From contig OZ241910.1 of the NCBI GenBank assembly GCA_965203755.1, positions 62,001 to 126,000 of the forward strand: DNA of 64,000 nucleotides, written 5' to 3'. Shown here piece by piece: positions 1 through 7,072 of this stretch (positions are counted from its first letter, which is position 1; every line of letters starts with the position of its first letter). Under the pieces are notes generated by a model. The model worked only from the letters and a program-made list of their open reading frames with translations, did no database searches and was not told the origin of the DNA. This DNA comes from UBA6055 sp965203755. Its GTDB lineage: Bacteria; Chloroflexota; Anaerolineae; Aggregatilineales; Phototrophicaceae. Made by a program: the position numbers and the translations under genes.

Positions 1-19
1 TCGTTACTCCTTCCTGCCT

Positions 20-256
20 TTATCGTACAAACACACACTTAACCTCATCGCAAAAACGCCAAGATGAGCCAAAAAAACCTAAGCCAAAGACGATGACAAA
101 GATGATGAAACACACAAACAGCGCGGCGTACAGCAAGGCGCGCTTGATAACCCGGCGGATTGGCGGTTCAAAAACTGGTTGAATGTCTCCATAAGCGCCA
201 GCTGGATGCAGCCACTGCGGATACTCCGTTTTGCCGTGTTTCGTTCCCTTGTTCAT
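20..256 (-). CDS. Small single-span membrane protein (family member 1)
   Basis: A 78-residue protein I do not recognise. It has a polar N-terminal half (about residues 1-35), a basic stretch (RRVIKRA), one hydrophobic span (about 40-64) and a short tail ending DEVKCVFVR. The two genes just upstream have the same layout, and the third ends with a similar DEVVCVYS tail, so I treat the three as one small paralogous family. A GGAAGGAATAACGAGC leader precedes the ATG. The stop codon runs into another GGCAGGAAGGAG motif at 8-18, so at least one more gene probably follows beyond the window edge. Function unknown; the basic-then-hydrophobic order suggests an inner-membrane protein. Confidence 0.6.
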   Translation of the reverse strand: MNKGTKHGKTEYPQWLHPAGAYGDIQPVFEPPIRRVIKRALLYAALFVCFIIFVIVFGLGFFGSSWRFCDEVKCVFVR

Positions 257-271
257 GCTCGTTATTCCTTC

Positions 272-463
272 CTATCCCCGCAAAGCCAACTCAAGGACGG
301 TGATGATGATTAGGAAAAGCGCGAACAGCGCGATCCACAGCATAGCACGCTTGAATTCCGTCCGCTCTGACGTGCCTAAATCCGTTTGAGTGTGCTTTTC
401 CTCCGTGCCATAAATGCCTGACATTTGTTCATCTGCGAAGTCAGGGCGTCGATCACCGTACAT
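272..463 (-). CDS. Small single-span membrane protein (family member 2)
   Basis: A 63-residue protein with a polar first half, a basic RTEFKRA motif and a single hydrophobic span (about residues 40-60) that ends almost at the C-terminus. It resembles its two neighbours around the membrane segment (KRAMLWIALFALF here against KRALLYAALFVCF in the next gene). It is 15 bases upstream of the next gene and 3 bases downstream of the previous one, so the three are probably co-transcribed. The leader has the AGAAAGGA motif (473-484) shared across this family. Function not recognised. Confidence 0.55.
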   Translation of the reverse strand: MYGDRRPDFADEQMSGIYGTEEKHTQTDLGTSERTEFKRAMLWIALFALFLIIITVLELALRG

Positions 464-466
464 TTC

Positions 467-700
467 CTATTTTTCCTTTCTGCCTTCATCGGCATCAAGA
501 CTGTACACGCACACAACCTCGTCATCCATCACGCGCCAGCGACCGCCCGCGCAAGGAGCACTTAGTCGGTTATGTTCAAGAACGCCCAAGATAATAATGA
601 GTAGGATGACAAAGAACAGAATACGGCGGGCAATAGATCTCCAAGTCCCACGTCCTCTTACAAGCAATCTGGCTTTATGGTTAATCGGTGGCATTTGCAT
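467..700 (-). CDS. Small single-span membrane protein (family member 3)
   Basis: A 77-residue protein: basic N-terminus, one hydrophobic span (about residues 26-43), then a mostly polar segment with two cysteines and the sequence DDEVVCVYS. The tail resembles that of the gene at 20-256. Two start codons (M1 and M3) are possible. The leader at 711-721 (GGCAGAAAGGA) is the Shine-Dalgarno-like motif repeated before several small genes in this window. The 3' end (GRKEK) overlaps the leader of the next gene, so translation is probably coupled. Function unknown. Confidence 0.55.
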   Translation of the reverse strand: MQMPPINHKARLLVRGRGTWRSIARRILFFVILLIIILGVLEHNRLSAPCAGGRWRVMDDEVVCVYSLDADEGRKEK

Positions 701-710
701 TTTTGCTTTG

Positions 711-721
711 TCCTTTCTGCC
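711..721 (-). promoter_or_regulatory. Shared GGCAGAAAGGA leader/ribosome-binding motif
   Basis: On the minus strand this reads GGCAGAAAGGA, 10 bases before the first ATG of the 467-700 gene. Close copies precede other small, unrelated genes: 8-18, 263-276, 473-484, 34370-34380 and 38528-38540. The AAGGA core explains a ribosome-binding role. The conserved GGCAG ahead of it does not, and suggests common ancestry of the leaders. Confidence 0.5.
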
Positions 722-746
722 TTTGCGCGGATTTTGTTTCCCCTCA

Positions 747-2681
747 TTATCGGCGAGGAAGCCAGACGGTCATCGCATTGAGGCCGCGGTTGTTCCAGGC
801 ATAATAGGGAACCAAGGCAATATCGATATCTTCTTCGGATTCACTGCCTATTTCCGAATACAAGCTGTCATCCCGACCGGCCTCATAAACGCGCCGCGCT
901 TTGCCTTGAAGCACAGTCAGGCCGCCTAACAGTTCCTTTTCTAATCTGGGAGTCAGCTGCATTTCCGCTGGGGCGAATACCTCAAGAATAGAGACATCCG
1001 ATGGCAGGTCGGCCGCTTCCAGACAATAAACAATTGGCCCGCGCATGACGGCAGCGTGATTTCTTATTTCTTCTGCCTTGGGGTGCGCTTTGATGATCTT
1101 GGGCTTCATAGGCAGGTCAAGCTCAATCACATCGCCTTTATGCCATGCCCGTCTGACTTCAGCATAAGTTTTGGGCTGGAGCGCCAGGTCAGTCGGCTCG
1201 CCATTGATCTTCAGCTTGGCGCCGTTGGTCCAGCCTGGGATTCGCAGCATCAAAGCGACCGCATGGCTCGGCGCGTCGTGAATGGTGATTTTGACCTGCT
1301 GCTCCCAAGGATAATCCGTTTCCTGGCTTAGCGCGAAGGTCGAGCCGTCTGGAAGCGCTGTATTCAGGCTGCTGCCGCCATAAAGATGTACCCAAAGCCC
1401 TTCATCAGACTGGCTGTAGACCCAATTATGCAGAAGGGCAAGCGTGCGCGCGGTGTTGGTCGGGCAGCAGTAACATCGGGAAATATACCATCGCTGATAA
1501 GAATCCTGGCTTAATAAAACATGATCCTGTCCATACCAGCGAAGCGGATTCGTATAGCAAAAGGTGATGCCGTCCAAACTCATTGAGGAGAGCATACTGT
1601 TGTACAAGACCAACTCCACCATGTCGGTATATTGGGCATCGCCCGACAAGTTGAGCATGCGCCAGTTCCACATCGCATGGGCGATATTGGCGCAGGTCTC
1701 ATTGTAAGCGGTTGCGTTCGGCAGCTGATATTCGAATCCAAACGCCTCATGCACTGTTCCCCCGGTAGCTTGGCCGCCCCATTCCGGCCGCATCGAAGCG
1801 CCATGATGCAAAGCCGAAGTGCCGCCGGTGATATACATCTTGCTGCCGACGGCATTTTCCCAAATTCGCTCCAAAGCCTGCAATAGCCCATCGTCGCCGG
1901 TTTCGGCATAAACATCGGCCGCGCCACAATATAAATAGCCGGCGGTCACGGCGTGTCCAACCGCTTTGGTCTCATCGCGCAAGGACTGTCCCGACTGGTT
2001 CAGATCTTTGCCGTTCGGCTGGGAGCCGCGCATATCGACAAAGGTTTTGGCAAGCTCCAGATACTTTGGATTGTCGGTCGCCCGAAAAAGGTCTATCGAC
2101 CCCATGATATTGGATGGATTGAATCCAAAATGCGCCAGTTCTGGCGGGCGCGGCTGAAAGACATCATAAAGATAATCGGCTAATTTGATGGCGATTTGCA
2201 GAAAATTATCCTGCCCGGTGATTCGATGATGCACCGAAGCGGCCGTCAGCAAATGTCCCATGTTATAAAGCTCATGGTCATGGAGATTTGTCCAGCGCTC
2301 TTTGTCGGCGCGTAATTGCATCGGTGTACTTAAATAGCCATCGTCTTCCTGCGCTTGGGCAATGACTTCAATCCGTTCATCCAACTCTGCCAGAATAGCC
2401 GGGGCTTTGGTGAGGCCATAGACATGCGCCATCGCTTCCATCCATTTATAACAGTCGCCGTCGCTCCACATCGTGCCTTTGTGTTCTCCTTCCCGCAGGC
2501 CGGCGGCAACATCAAAGTTGCTAAAAACGGCGCCGTTTTCTGGCTCATCCAACGCCTTACGCATACTTGGGAGAACGACCTGATGGCACAGTTCAAACCG
2601 ATCTCCCCAAAATCCCTCGTTCCAGGCAACTGCGCCGGCTTCCAGGGGGAATAACTTTTGACAGCTGCTTTTGTTTGACAT
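747..2681 (-). CDS. Glycoside hydrolase family 127 beta-L-arabinofuranosidase
   Basis: A 644-residue protein of the GH127 (former DUF1680) family, which removes beta-L-arabinofuranose from plant glycans with a zinc-bound cysteine nucleophile. The family's metal-binding residues are visible: NETC at 327-330 (Glu328, Cys330) and CYCCPTN at 403-409 (Cys405, Cys406), matching the E-x-C and CCPxN motifs of Bifidobacterium HypBA1. The N-terminal alpha/alpha barrel is followed by beta-domains. No signal peptide is seen, so it should act in the cytoplasm on imported saccharide. It is the last enzyme of the operon whose importer lies 33 bases upstream. Family assignment is firm; the exact sugar is inferred. 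Confidence 0.9.
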   Translation of the reverse strand: MSNKSSCQKLFPLEAGAVAWNEGFWGDRFELCHQVVLPSMRKALDEPENGAVFSNFDVAAGLREGEHKGTMWSDGDCYKWMEAMAHVYGLTKAPAILAELDERIEVIAQAQEDDGYLSTPMQLRADKERWTNLHDHELYNMGHLLTAASVHHRITGQDNFLQIAIKLADYLYDVFQPRPPELAHFGFNPSNIMGSIDLFRATDNPKYLELAKTFVDMRGSQPNGKDLNQSGQSLRDETKAVGHAVTAGYLYCGAADVYAETGDDGLLQALERIWENAVGSKMYITGGTSALHHGASMRPEWGGQATGGTVHEAFGFEYQLPNATAYNETCANIAHAMWNWRMLNLSGDAQYTDMVELVLYNSMLSSMSLDGITFCYTNPLRWYGQDHVLLSQDSYQRWYISRCYCCPTNTARTLALLHNWVYSQSDEGLWVHLYGGSSLNTALPDGSTFALSQETDYPWEQQVKITIHDAPSHAVALMLRIPGWTNGAKLKINGEPTDLALQPKTYAEVRRAWHKGDVIELDLPMKPKIIKAHPKAEEIRNHAAVMRGPIVYCLEAADLPSDVSILEVFAPAEMQLTPRLEKELLGGLTVLQGKARRVYEAGRDDSLYSEIGSESEEDIDIALVPYYAWNNRGLNAMTVWLPRR

Positions 2682-2714
2682 GATAGATTCGCATCCTCGA
2701 TAATGTATGTCAGG

Positions 2715-3563
2715 TTACTTGTAGCCGGTGAAGACCACGCCTTGGATAAATATCCTTTGCGTGAAGAAGAAAACAATGATGAGCGGCATCATGACGACCA
2801 ATGACACTGCCATAAGCGAGTTCCATTCCGTGCCATAGGTGCCTTGGAAAAAGCGCAGTCCGAGCGCGAGTGTATAGTTCTCTTCGCTAAAAAGGAAAAT
2901 AAGCGGGCGGAAAAAGTCGTTCCAATGGTACTGAAACGAGAATATGGCGACCGCCGCCAAGACGGGCTTGGACATCGGCATCGTGATGCGCCAAAAGACG
3001 CCAAAGCGCGAACAGCCGTCAATCACCGCCGCTTGATCCAATTCGCGCGAGTGGGTCAGAAAATACTGCCGCAGCAAAAAGATGTAAAATGGATTGCCGA
3101 ACCAGGATGGCAGAATCAGCGGCCAAAAGGTGTCAATCGTCCCCAGATGTTTGAAGATGAGAAAATCCGGTATCAGCGTGACCTGGCGCGGCAGCATCAT
3201 GGTGGCCAGCACGACGATAAACAGCGCATTGCGTCCCTTCCAGCGCAGGCGCGAAAAGGCGTAGGCGACAATGGACGATATGATGACTTCGCCCAAAACC
3301 GTCCAGAAGACGATAAACATGGTATTGCCGAAATAGATGTCGAAGGGAAGCTGTGTCAGAGCATCGGGATAATTTGACCAGACAATCCGCTGCGGGATAA
3401 ACTCTGGCGGAAAGCGGAACACGTGAGAAAGCGGTTTCAGCGACGTCGAAATCATCCAGGCCAAGGGCATCAGAATAACAATCGACCCGGTGCCCAGAAT
3501 AAGATAGACCACCGTTTTACTCACCGCATCGCGAACATTCAAGCCAATTTTTGCGCTTTGCAT
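2715..3563 (-). CDS. Carbohydrate ABC transporter permease (MalG type)
   Basis: A 282-residue inner-membrane permease with about six spans. The cytoplasmic EAA loop that docks the ATPase is recognisable (DQAAVIDGCSRFGVFWRI, about residues 175-195). It follows its partner permease by three bases and precedes the GH127 gene, so the three form one import-and-hydrolysis operon with the upstream binding protein. The ATP-binding subunit is not nearby, as usual for this family, where a shared MsmK/UgpC-like ATPase is encoded elsewhere. The substrate is inferred from GH127 to be an arabinose-containing oligosaccharide. Confidence 0.9.
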   Translation of the reverse strand: MQSAKIGLNVRDAVSKTVVYLILGTGSIVILMPLAWMISTSLKPLSHVFRFPPEFIPQRIVWSNYPDALTQLPFDIYFGNTMFIVFWTVLGEVIISSIVAYAFSRLRWKGRNALFIVVLATMMLPRQVTLIPDFLIFKHLGTIDTFWPLILPSWFGNPFYIFLLRQYFLTHSRELDQAAVIDGCSRFGVFWRITMPMSKPVLAAVAIFSFQYHWNDFFRPLIFLFSEENYTLALGLRFFQGTYGTEWNSLMAVSLVVMMPLIIVFFFTQRIFIQGVVFTGYK

Positions 3564-3566
3564 CAG

Positions 3567-4520
3567 CTAATTCCCCTCGTCGGATTCGGCTTCGTAATAC
3601 ACCCAGAACTTGGCGGTGGCGAACAAGATAATGGTCAAAAGCAGAATGGCGACAAAAAATACCCAAGCCAGCGCCGAAGCATAGCCCATCTTAAAATACT
3701 GGAAGGCCTGGCGATAAAGATAGAGCATGTAAAACAAGGAGGAGTTGGCTGGGCCGCCGTCGGTCATGATGAAAATTTCGGTGAAAATCTGCATCGAAAA
3801 AATAACGCCGGTGATAAGCTGGAAGAAAATAGTCGGGCTTAGCATCGGCAAGGTGATACGCAGAATGCGCTGCCACCAGTTGGCGCCGTCGATTTCGGCC
3901 GCTTCATACAAGTCCGTCGGTATGGCTTGCAGCCCGGCCAGGTAGATGACCATGCCGCCGCCGACGCTCCACAAGCGCATAACGACAAAGGCTGGAATAA
4001 CCCATATTTTGCTTCCCAGCCAGGCTGGTCCTTCGACGCCAAAGAGTCGCAGCGCTGTATTCAGCAAGCCAAACTCGGTTGAAAATATCCACTGCCACAG
4101 GATGGCGACCGCCACGCCGGAAAGGATCGCCGGCAGGTAATAAACCGTGCGGAAAACAGACAGACCGCGGATATTCGTATTCAGCAGCATGGCAATCGCT
4201 AAGCCAAATACGATGTTCAGCGGAATCGAAGCCAAGGAGAAAATAACGGTGATTTTCAAAGAATGCAGGGCCAGCGGGTCAGTGAAAAAGAGTTTTTCGT
4301 AGTTTGCCAGCCCAACCCATTCCGGCGCTGACAGCATGTCCCAGTCCATAAAGGACAATACCAGCGATGCCACCATAGGAAACGCGGTCAGAAAAAGGAA
4401 GCCTGCCAGCCAAGGGGAGACCATCGCCCAAGCCAAAACAGTCTCCCCGCGGCGGTATCCGATTTTGAACCTCGCCAACGTATTTTTGCTCTTGCGTTTG
4501 GCGAATTGATCCATATTCAT
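3567..4520 (-). CDS. Sugar ABC transporter permease (MalF type)
   Basis: A 317-residue permease with six predicted spans. The EAA motif lies at about residues 215-235 (YEAAEIDGANWWQRILRI). It forms a heterodimer with the following MalG-type protein. M1 or M3 could be the start. The N-terminal 30 residues are basic and cytoplasmic. The gene sits 62 bases downstream of the binding-protein gene, with a hairpin in the gap, an arrangement often seen where the binding protein must be made in excess. Confidence 0.9.
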   Translation of the reverse strand: MNMDQFAKRKSKNTLARFKIGYRRGETVLAWAMVSPWLAGFLFLTAFPMVASLVLSFMDWDMLSAPEWVGLANYEKLFFTDPLALHSLKITVIFSLASIPLNIVFGLAIAMLLNTNIRGLSVFRTVYYLPAILSGVAVAILWQWIFSTEFGLLNTALRLFGVEGPAWLGSKIWVIPAFVVMRLWSVGGGMVIYLAGLQAIPTDLYEAAEIDGANWWQRILRITLPMLSPTIFFQLITGVIFSMQIFTEIFIMTDGGPANSSLFYMLYLYRQAFQYFKMGYASALAWVFFVAILLLTIILFATAKFWVYYEAESDEGN

Positions 4521-4542
4521 GTCAATGGCTCATTTTACTTGA

Positions 4543-4578
4543 GATGGAAGTCGCAGCCAGGGATACACCCTTTCCATC
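4543..4578 (-). other. Intercistronic hairpin between binding protein and permease
   Basis: GATGGAA (4543-4549) pairs with TTCCATC (4572-4578), with an inner AGGG/CCCT pair inside the loop. There is no T-run, so it is more likely an mRNA-stabilising or attenuating stem than a full terminator. Confidence 0.5.
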
Positions 4579-4582
4579 CGCA

Positions 4583-5920
4583 CTAGGAACGCCATTGACC
4601 CTCAAGAATAAGCGGATTGACCTGCCGCACGATTTCGTCGGCAACCACTTTGGCGTCTCTTTCTTCACCAATCATCAGCAGATCGATCTGTGACTGCATA
4701 ATCTGCGTGATTTCGCCCCAGTTGGTCAGTACCGGGTCAGGCGCGACAAAATGTCGAGCTGCGTCCAGCATGACATGCTTGTTTTCCGGCGGCAGCGGGT
4801 CGGTGACAAACCATTTCTCCTGTGCCTCAAACGAAGTTCCTTGCAAGCCGCCTTCCTTGATGATGGTTTCCATCGCCGGGCCGTTGAAGTATTTCAGCAG
4901 GTTCCAGGCGCATTCCGGCGCTTCGCTCGCTTTCGGGATCACCAGGGGGAAATAATAAACATAGTTCGACCGACCGCCGGGGCCCGATGGATAGTGTCCT
5001 AAGGCGACGGTGAAATCTGTTTCTCGATAGTTGGGGAAGCTCCAGCTGCCGCTGTAGAACATGCCCAGCCGGCCGGTCTGCATCAGGGCATTGGTGCCCA
5101 TCTCTGCCAACGCTTCCGGCCGCGGCGCAAAGCCGTATTCCCAGCGCAAATCGGCATAGAACTGCAAGCCTTCTACCGCCGCCGAATCATTCAAGGCGCA
5201 TTCGGTCGGGAAGAAGGGGTCATCGACAATCTGACCGCCGAAGATCCGCACCCAGGTTTGCCAGACTTTGTCCCAGCCGGTGACGTCGCAAGCCCATTGG
5301 GTTGTGCGTCCGTTGGCATCGGTTTTGGTCAGTTTTTCGCAGGAAGTGAAGAAGTCATCCACAGTCCAGGCGGGATCATCCCATTGGGCGGTCGGTGTCA
5401 TGGCGCCGGCTTCTTCAAACATGTCCTGGTTATAATAGATGGCAATGGAGGCGACGTTGTCGGGCAAACCGTAAATGCCGCCATCATGGCTGTACGCTTT
5501 GATGGCTAAATCCGGAAATTGTGACAAATCGTAATTGTCAGCGTCAATGAAGGGCTTGATGTCCACCAGCAGGTCGCGGTTGAGGAAACCGGGCAGTTCA
5601 CCTATTTCGATGATAAATACATCCGGCGGAATGCCGGCGGCCAAACTTGTGAACAGCTTGTCATTATAGCCCTGATTGGGGCCACCGGGCACCGATGTGA
5701 AATTCAGAACACAGTCTGGATAGGCATCGTTAAACGGCTCCAGCGCTTTTTCCCGGATGCCGATCAACGGTGGACCGTCCCAGAACATGACGGTGACTTC
5801 CTGGGCGTCCTGTGCAAAAACGCGGCTCATGCCCGGGAACAGATTGGCGCCGGCGAGTGCGCTGCCGGCAGCCGTTGCGCGCAGAAAATCGCGGCGGCTC
5901 ATTCTTATTTTCTTTGTCAT
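4583..5920 (-). CDS. Tat-exported sugar-binding protein (family 1)
   Basis: A 445-residue extracellular solute-binding protein. The N-terminus carries a twin-arginine signal (SRRDFLRA, residues 8-15), a hydrophobic stretch and a likely cleavage site after VFAQ near residue 36, so it should be exported folded. The rest follows the family-1 pattern (VMFWDG near 44; repeated aromatic sugar-binding segments such as SGSWSFPNY). It is the first gene of the arabinofuranoside operon, preceded by TTTTGGAG as ribosome-binding site. It captures oligosaccharide for the two permeases downstream. No lipobox cysteine is seen, so anchoring is unclear. Confidence 0.9.
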   Translation of the reverse strand: MTKKIRMSRRDFLRATAAGSALAGANLFPGMSRVFAQDAQEVTVMFWDGPPLIGIREKALEPFNDAYPDCVLNFTSVPGGPNQGYNDKLFTSLAAGIPPDVFIIEIGELPGFLNRDLLVDIKPFIDADNYDLSQFPDLAIKAYSHDGGIYGLPDNVASIAIYYNQDMFEEAGAMTPTAQWDDPAWTVDDFFTSCEKLTKTDANGRTTQWACDVTGWDKVWQTWVRIFGGQIVDDPFFPTECALNDSAAVEGLQFYADLRWEYGFAPRPEALAEMGTNALMQTGRLGMFYSGSWSFPNYRETDFTVALGHYPSGPGGRSNYVYYFPLVIPKASEAPECAWNLLKYFNGPAMETIIKEGGLQGTSFEAQEKWFVTDPLPPENKHVMLDAARHFVAPDPVLTNWGEITQIMQSQIDLLMIGEERDAKVVADEIVRQVNPLILEGQWRS

Positions 5921-5969
5921 TCTGATTTCTCCAAAATACTAAGGTAATCACATTGCGCTTCTGAAATTC

Positions 5970-5990
5970 ATTATCTGAACATCAGATAAT
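5970..5990. promoter_or_regulatory. Perfect 8-bp palindrome, likely operator
   Basis: ATTATCTG and CAGATAAT are separated by AACAT. The repeat lies 50 bases upstream of the binding-protein ATG, in the mRNA leader or promoter. Symmetry and position suit binding of a dimeric repressor to control the sugar operon. A short stem-loop is the alternative. Confidence 0.5.
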
Positions 5991-6158
5991 GTAAAACTCG
6001 CTTTTGTCTCGATAAACACCTCCTTTACTCTGCAATAGTCTGAAATGGACTCTCTAAGCATGGTCTATTATTTCATGAAATCGCGGTATCTTGATTTAAT
6101 ATACTAGCGCGGTATTTTATCTTCGTCAAATATGTTTTTTTCGCTAATTTGCCAATAG

Positions 6159-6188
6159 TTGACATTGCTTGATGGGATGTCGTGTAAT
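6159..6188 (+). promoter_or_regulatory. Candidate sigma-70 promoter for the SDR gene
   Basis: TTGACA (6159-6164) and TGTAAT (6183-6188) are 18 bases apart, 78 bases before the ATG at 6266. The -35 matches consensus exactly. Assigned by eye only. Confidence 0.4.
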
Positions 6189-6265
6189 CGTTATTATGTA
6201 TAGTTGGACATAATTGAGTATGTGTTTTGATTGTGACTGACTATGCGAAATACAAGGAGATTAAA

Positions 6266-7072
6266 ATGCGGCTAACAGGAAAGACCGCTATCGTAACCGG
6301 CGGCGCCAAGGGCATCGGCGCCGGCTGTGTCCGCCGTCTGCTGGACGAGGCCGCCAATGTGGTCATTGCAGACGTAGATGACGCCAGCGGCGAGGCTTTG
6401 CTGAACGAACTGTCGGCGGCTTCGGAACGGGTCATGTATATTCACAGCGATGTCACTCGCCGCGGTTCGGTTGAGGCGCTCTTTGCGGCTGCGCTGGATG
6501 CCTATGGCGCGGTCGATATTCTAGTCAATAATGCCGCTTTCGTTCACCAGCCGGGCGTGATTGCCCATTTTCTTGATTACAGCGATGAGGCTTGGCAGAC
6601 GACCTTGGCCGTGAACCTCTCCGGATTATTTTACTGTTCGCAGACGGCGGCCCGCCTGATGGCAAAGCAGGGCCGCGGCGGCGTGATCATCAATATGAGC
6701 AGCGGCGGCGCTTCCCGCGCCCATCGGCAGATGTTCGGCTATGACACCAGCAAAGGCGGAATCGAAGCCGCCACGCGGTCGATGGCGCTGGATTTAGCGC
6801 CGCTGAATATCCGCGTGAATGCGATTGTGCCCGGCAGCACGCAGGTGGAACATGGCGCCGCCGTTGGCGCCGCGCCGATTCCACCGTCAGAAGTCATTCC
6901 TTTGCCGCGCCAAGGCCGGCCGGCTGACATTGCCGCCGCGGTGGCATTTCTCGCTTCCGATGATGCGGCTTACATCACCGGCGCGCGTCTTGTCGTCGAT
7001 GGCGGCATGGATGCCCAGTTGCGGACGCCGTCGGTCGATTATCGCTATGATTTCAGCACCGGCGCCGATTAG
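6266..7072 (+). CDS. SDR-family NAD(P)-dependent oxidoreductase
   Basis: A 268-residue classical short-chain dehydrogenase. It has the dinucleotide-binding TGGAKGIGAG (residues 11-20), NNAAF, the catalytic serine region (INMSSGG), YDTSK with the Tyr-x3-Lys pair, and a C-terminal GARLVVDGGM. The ATG at 6266 is chosen because AAGGAG lies 6 bases before it; an in-frame TTG at 6227 has no comparable site. It is transcribed away from the GH127 operon, so oxidation of a released sugar or derivative is plausible but unproved. Its stop codon overlaps that of the convergent CSLREA gene. Confidence 0.88.
   Translation: MRLTGKTAIVTGGAKGIGAGCVRRLLDEAANVVIADVDDASGEALLNELSAASERVMYIHSDVTRRGSVEALFAAALDAYGAVDILVNNAAFVHQPGVIAHFLDYSDEAWQTTLAVNLSGLFYCSQTAARLMAKQGRGGVIINMSSGGASRAHRQMFGYDTSKGGIEAATRSMALDLAPLNIRVNAIVPGSTQVEHGAAVGAAPIPPSEVIPLPRQGRPADIAAAVAFLASDDAAYITGARLVVDGGMDAQLRTPSVDYRYDFSTGAD

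Larger units (their letters stand above)
5921..6265. promoter_or_regulatory. Divergent control region between sugar operon and SDR gene
   Basis: A 345-base AT-rich intergenic region between divergent genes. It holds a perfect inverted repeat (5970-5990), a promoter candidate for the plus-strand gene (6159-6188) and, on the minus strand, a perfect AAAGGAGGTG (6017-6026) that has no start codon at normal spacing. No protein-coding gene is supported here. Confidence 0.6.
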
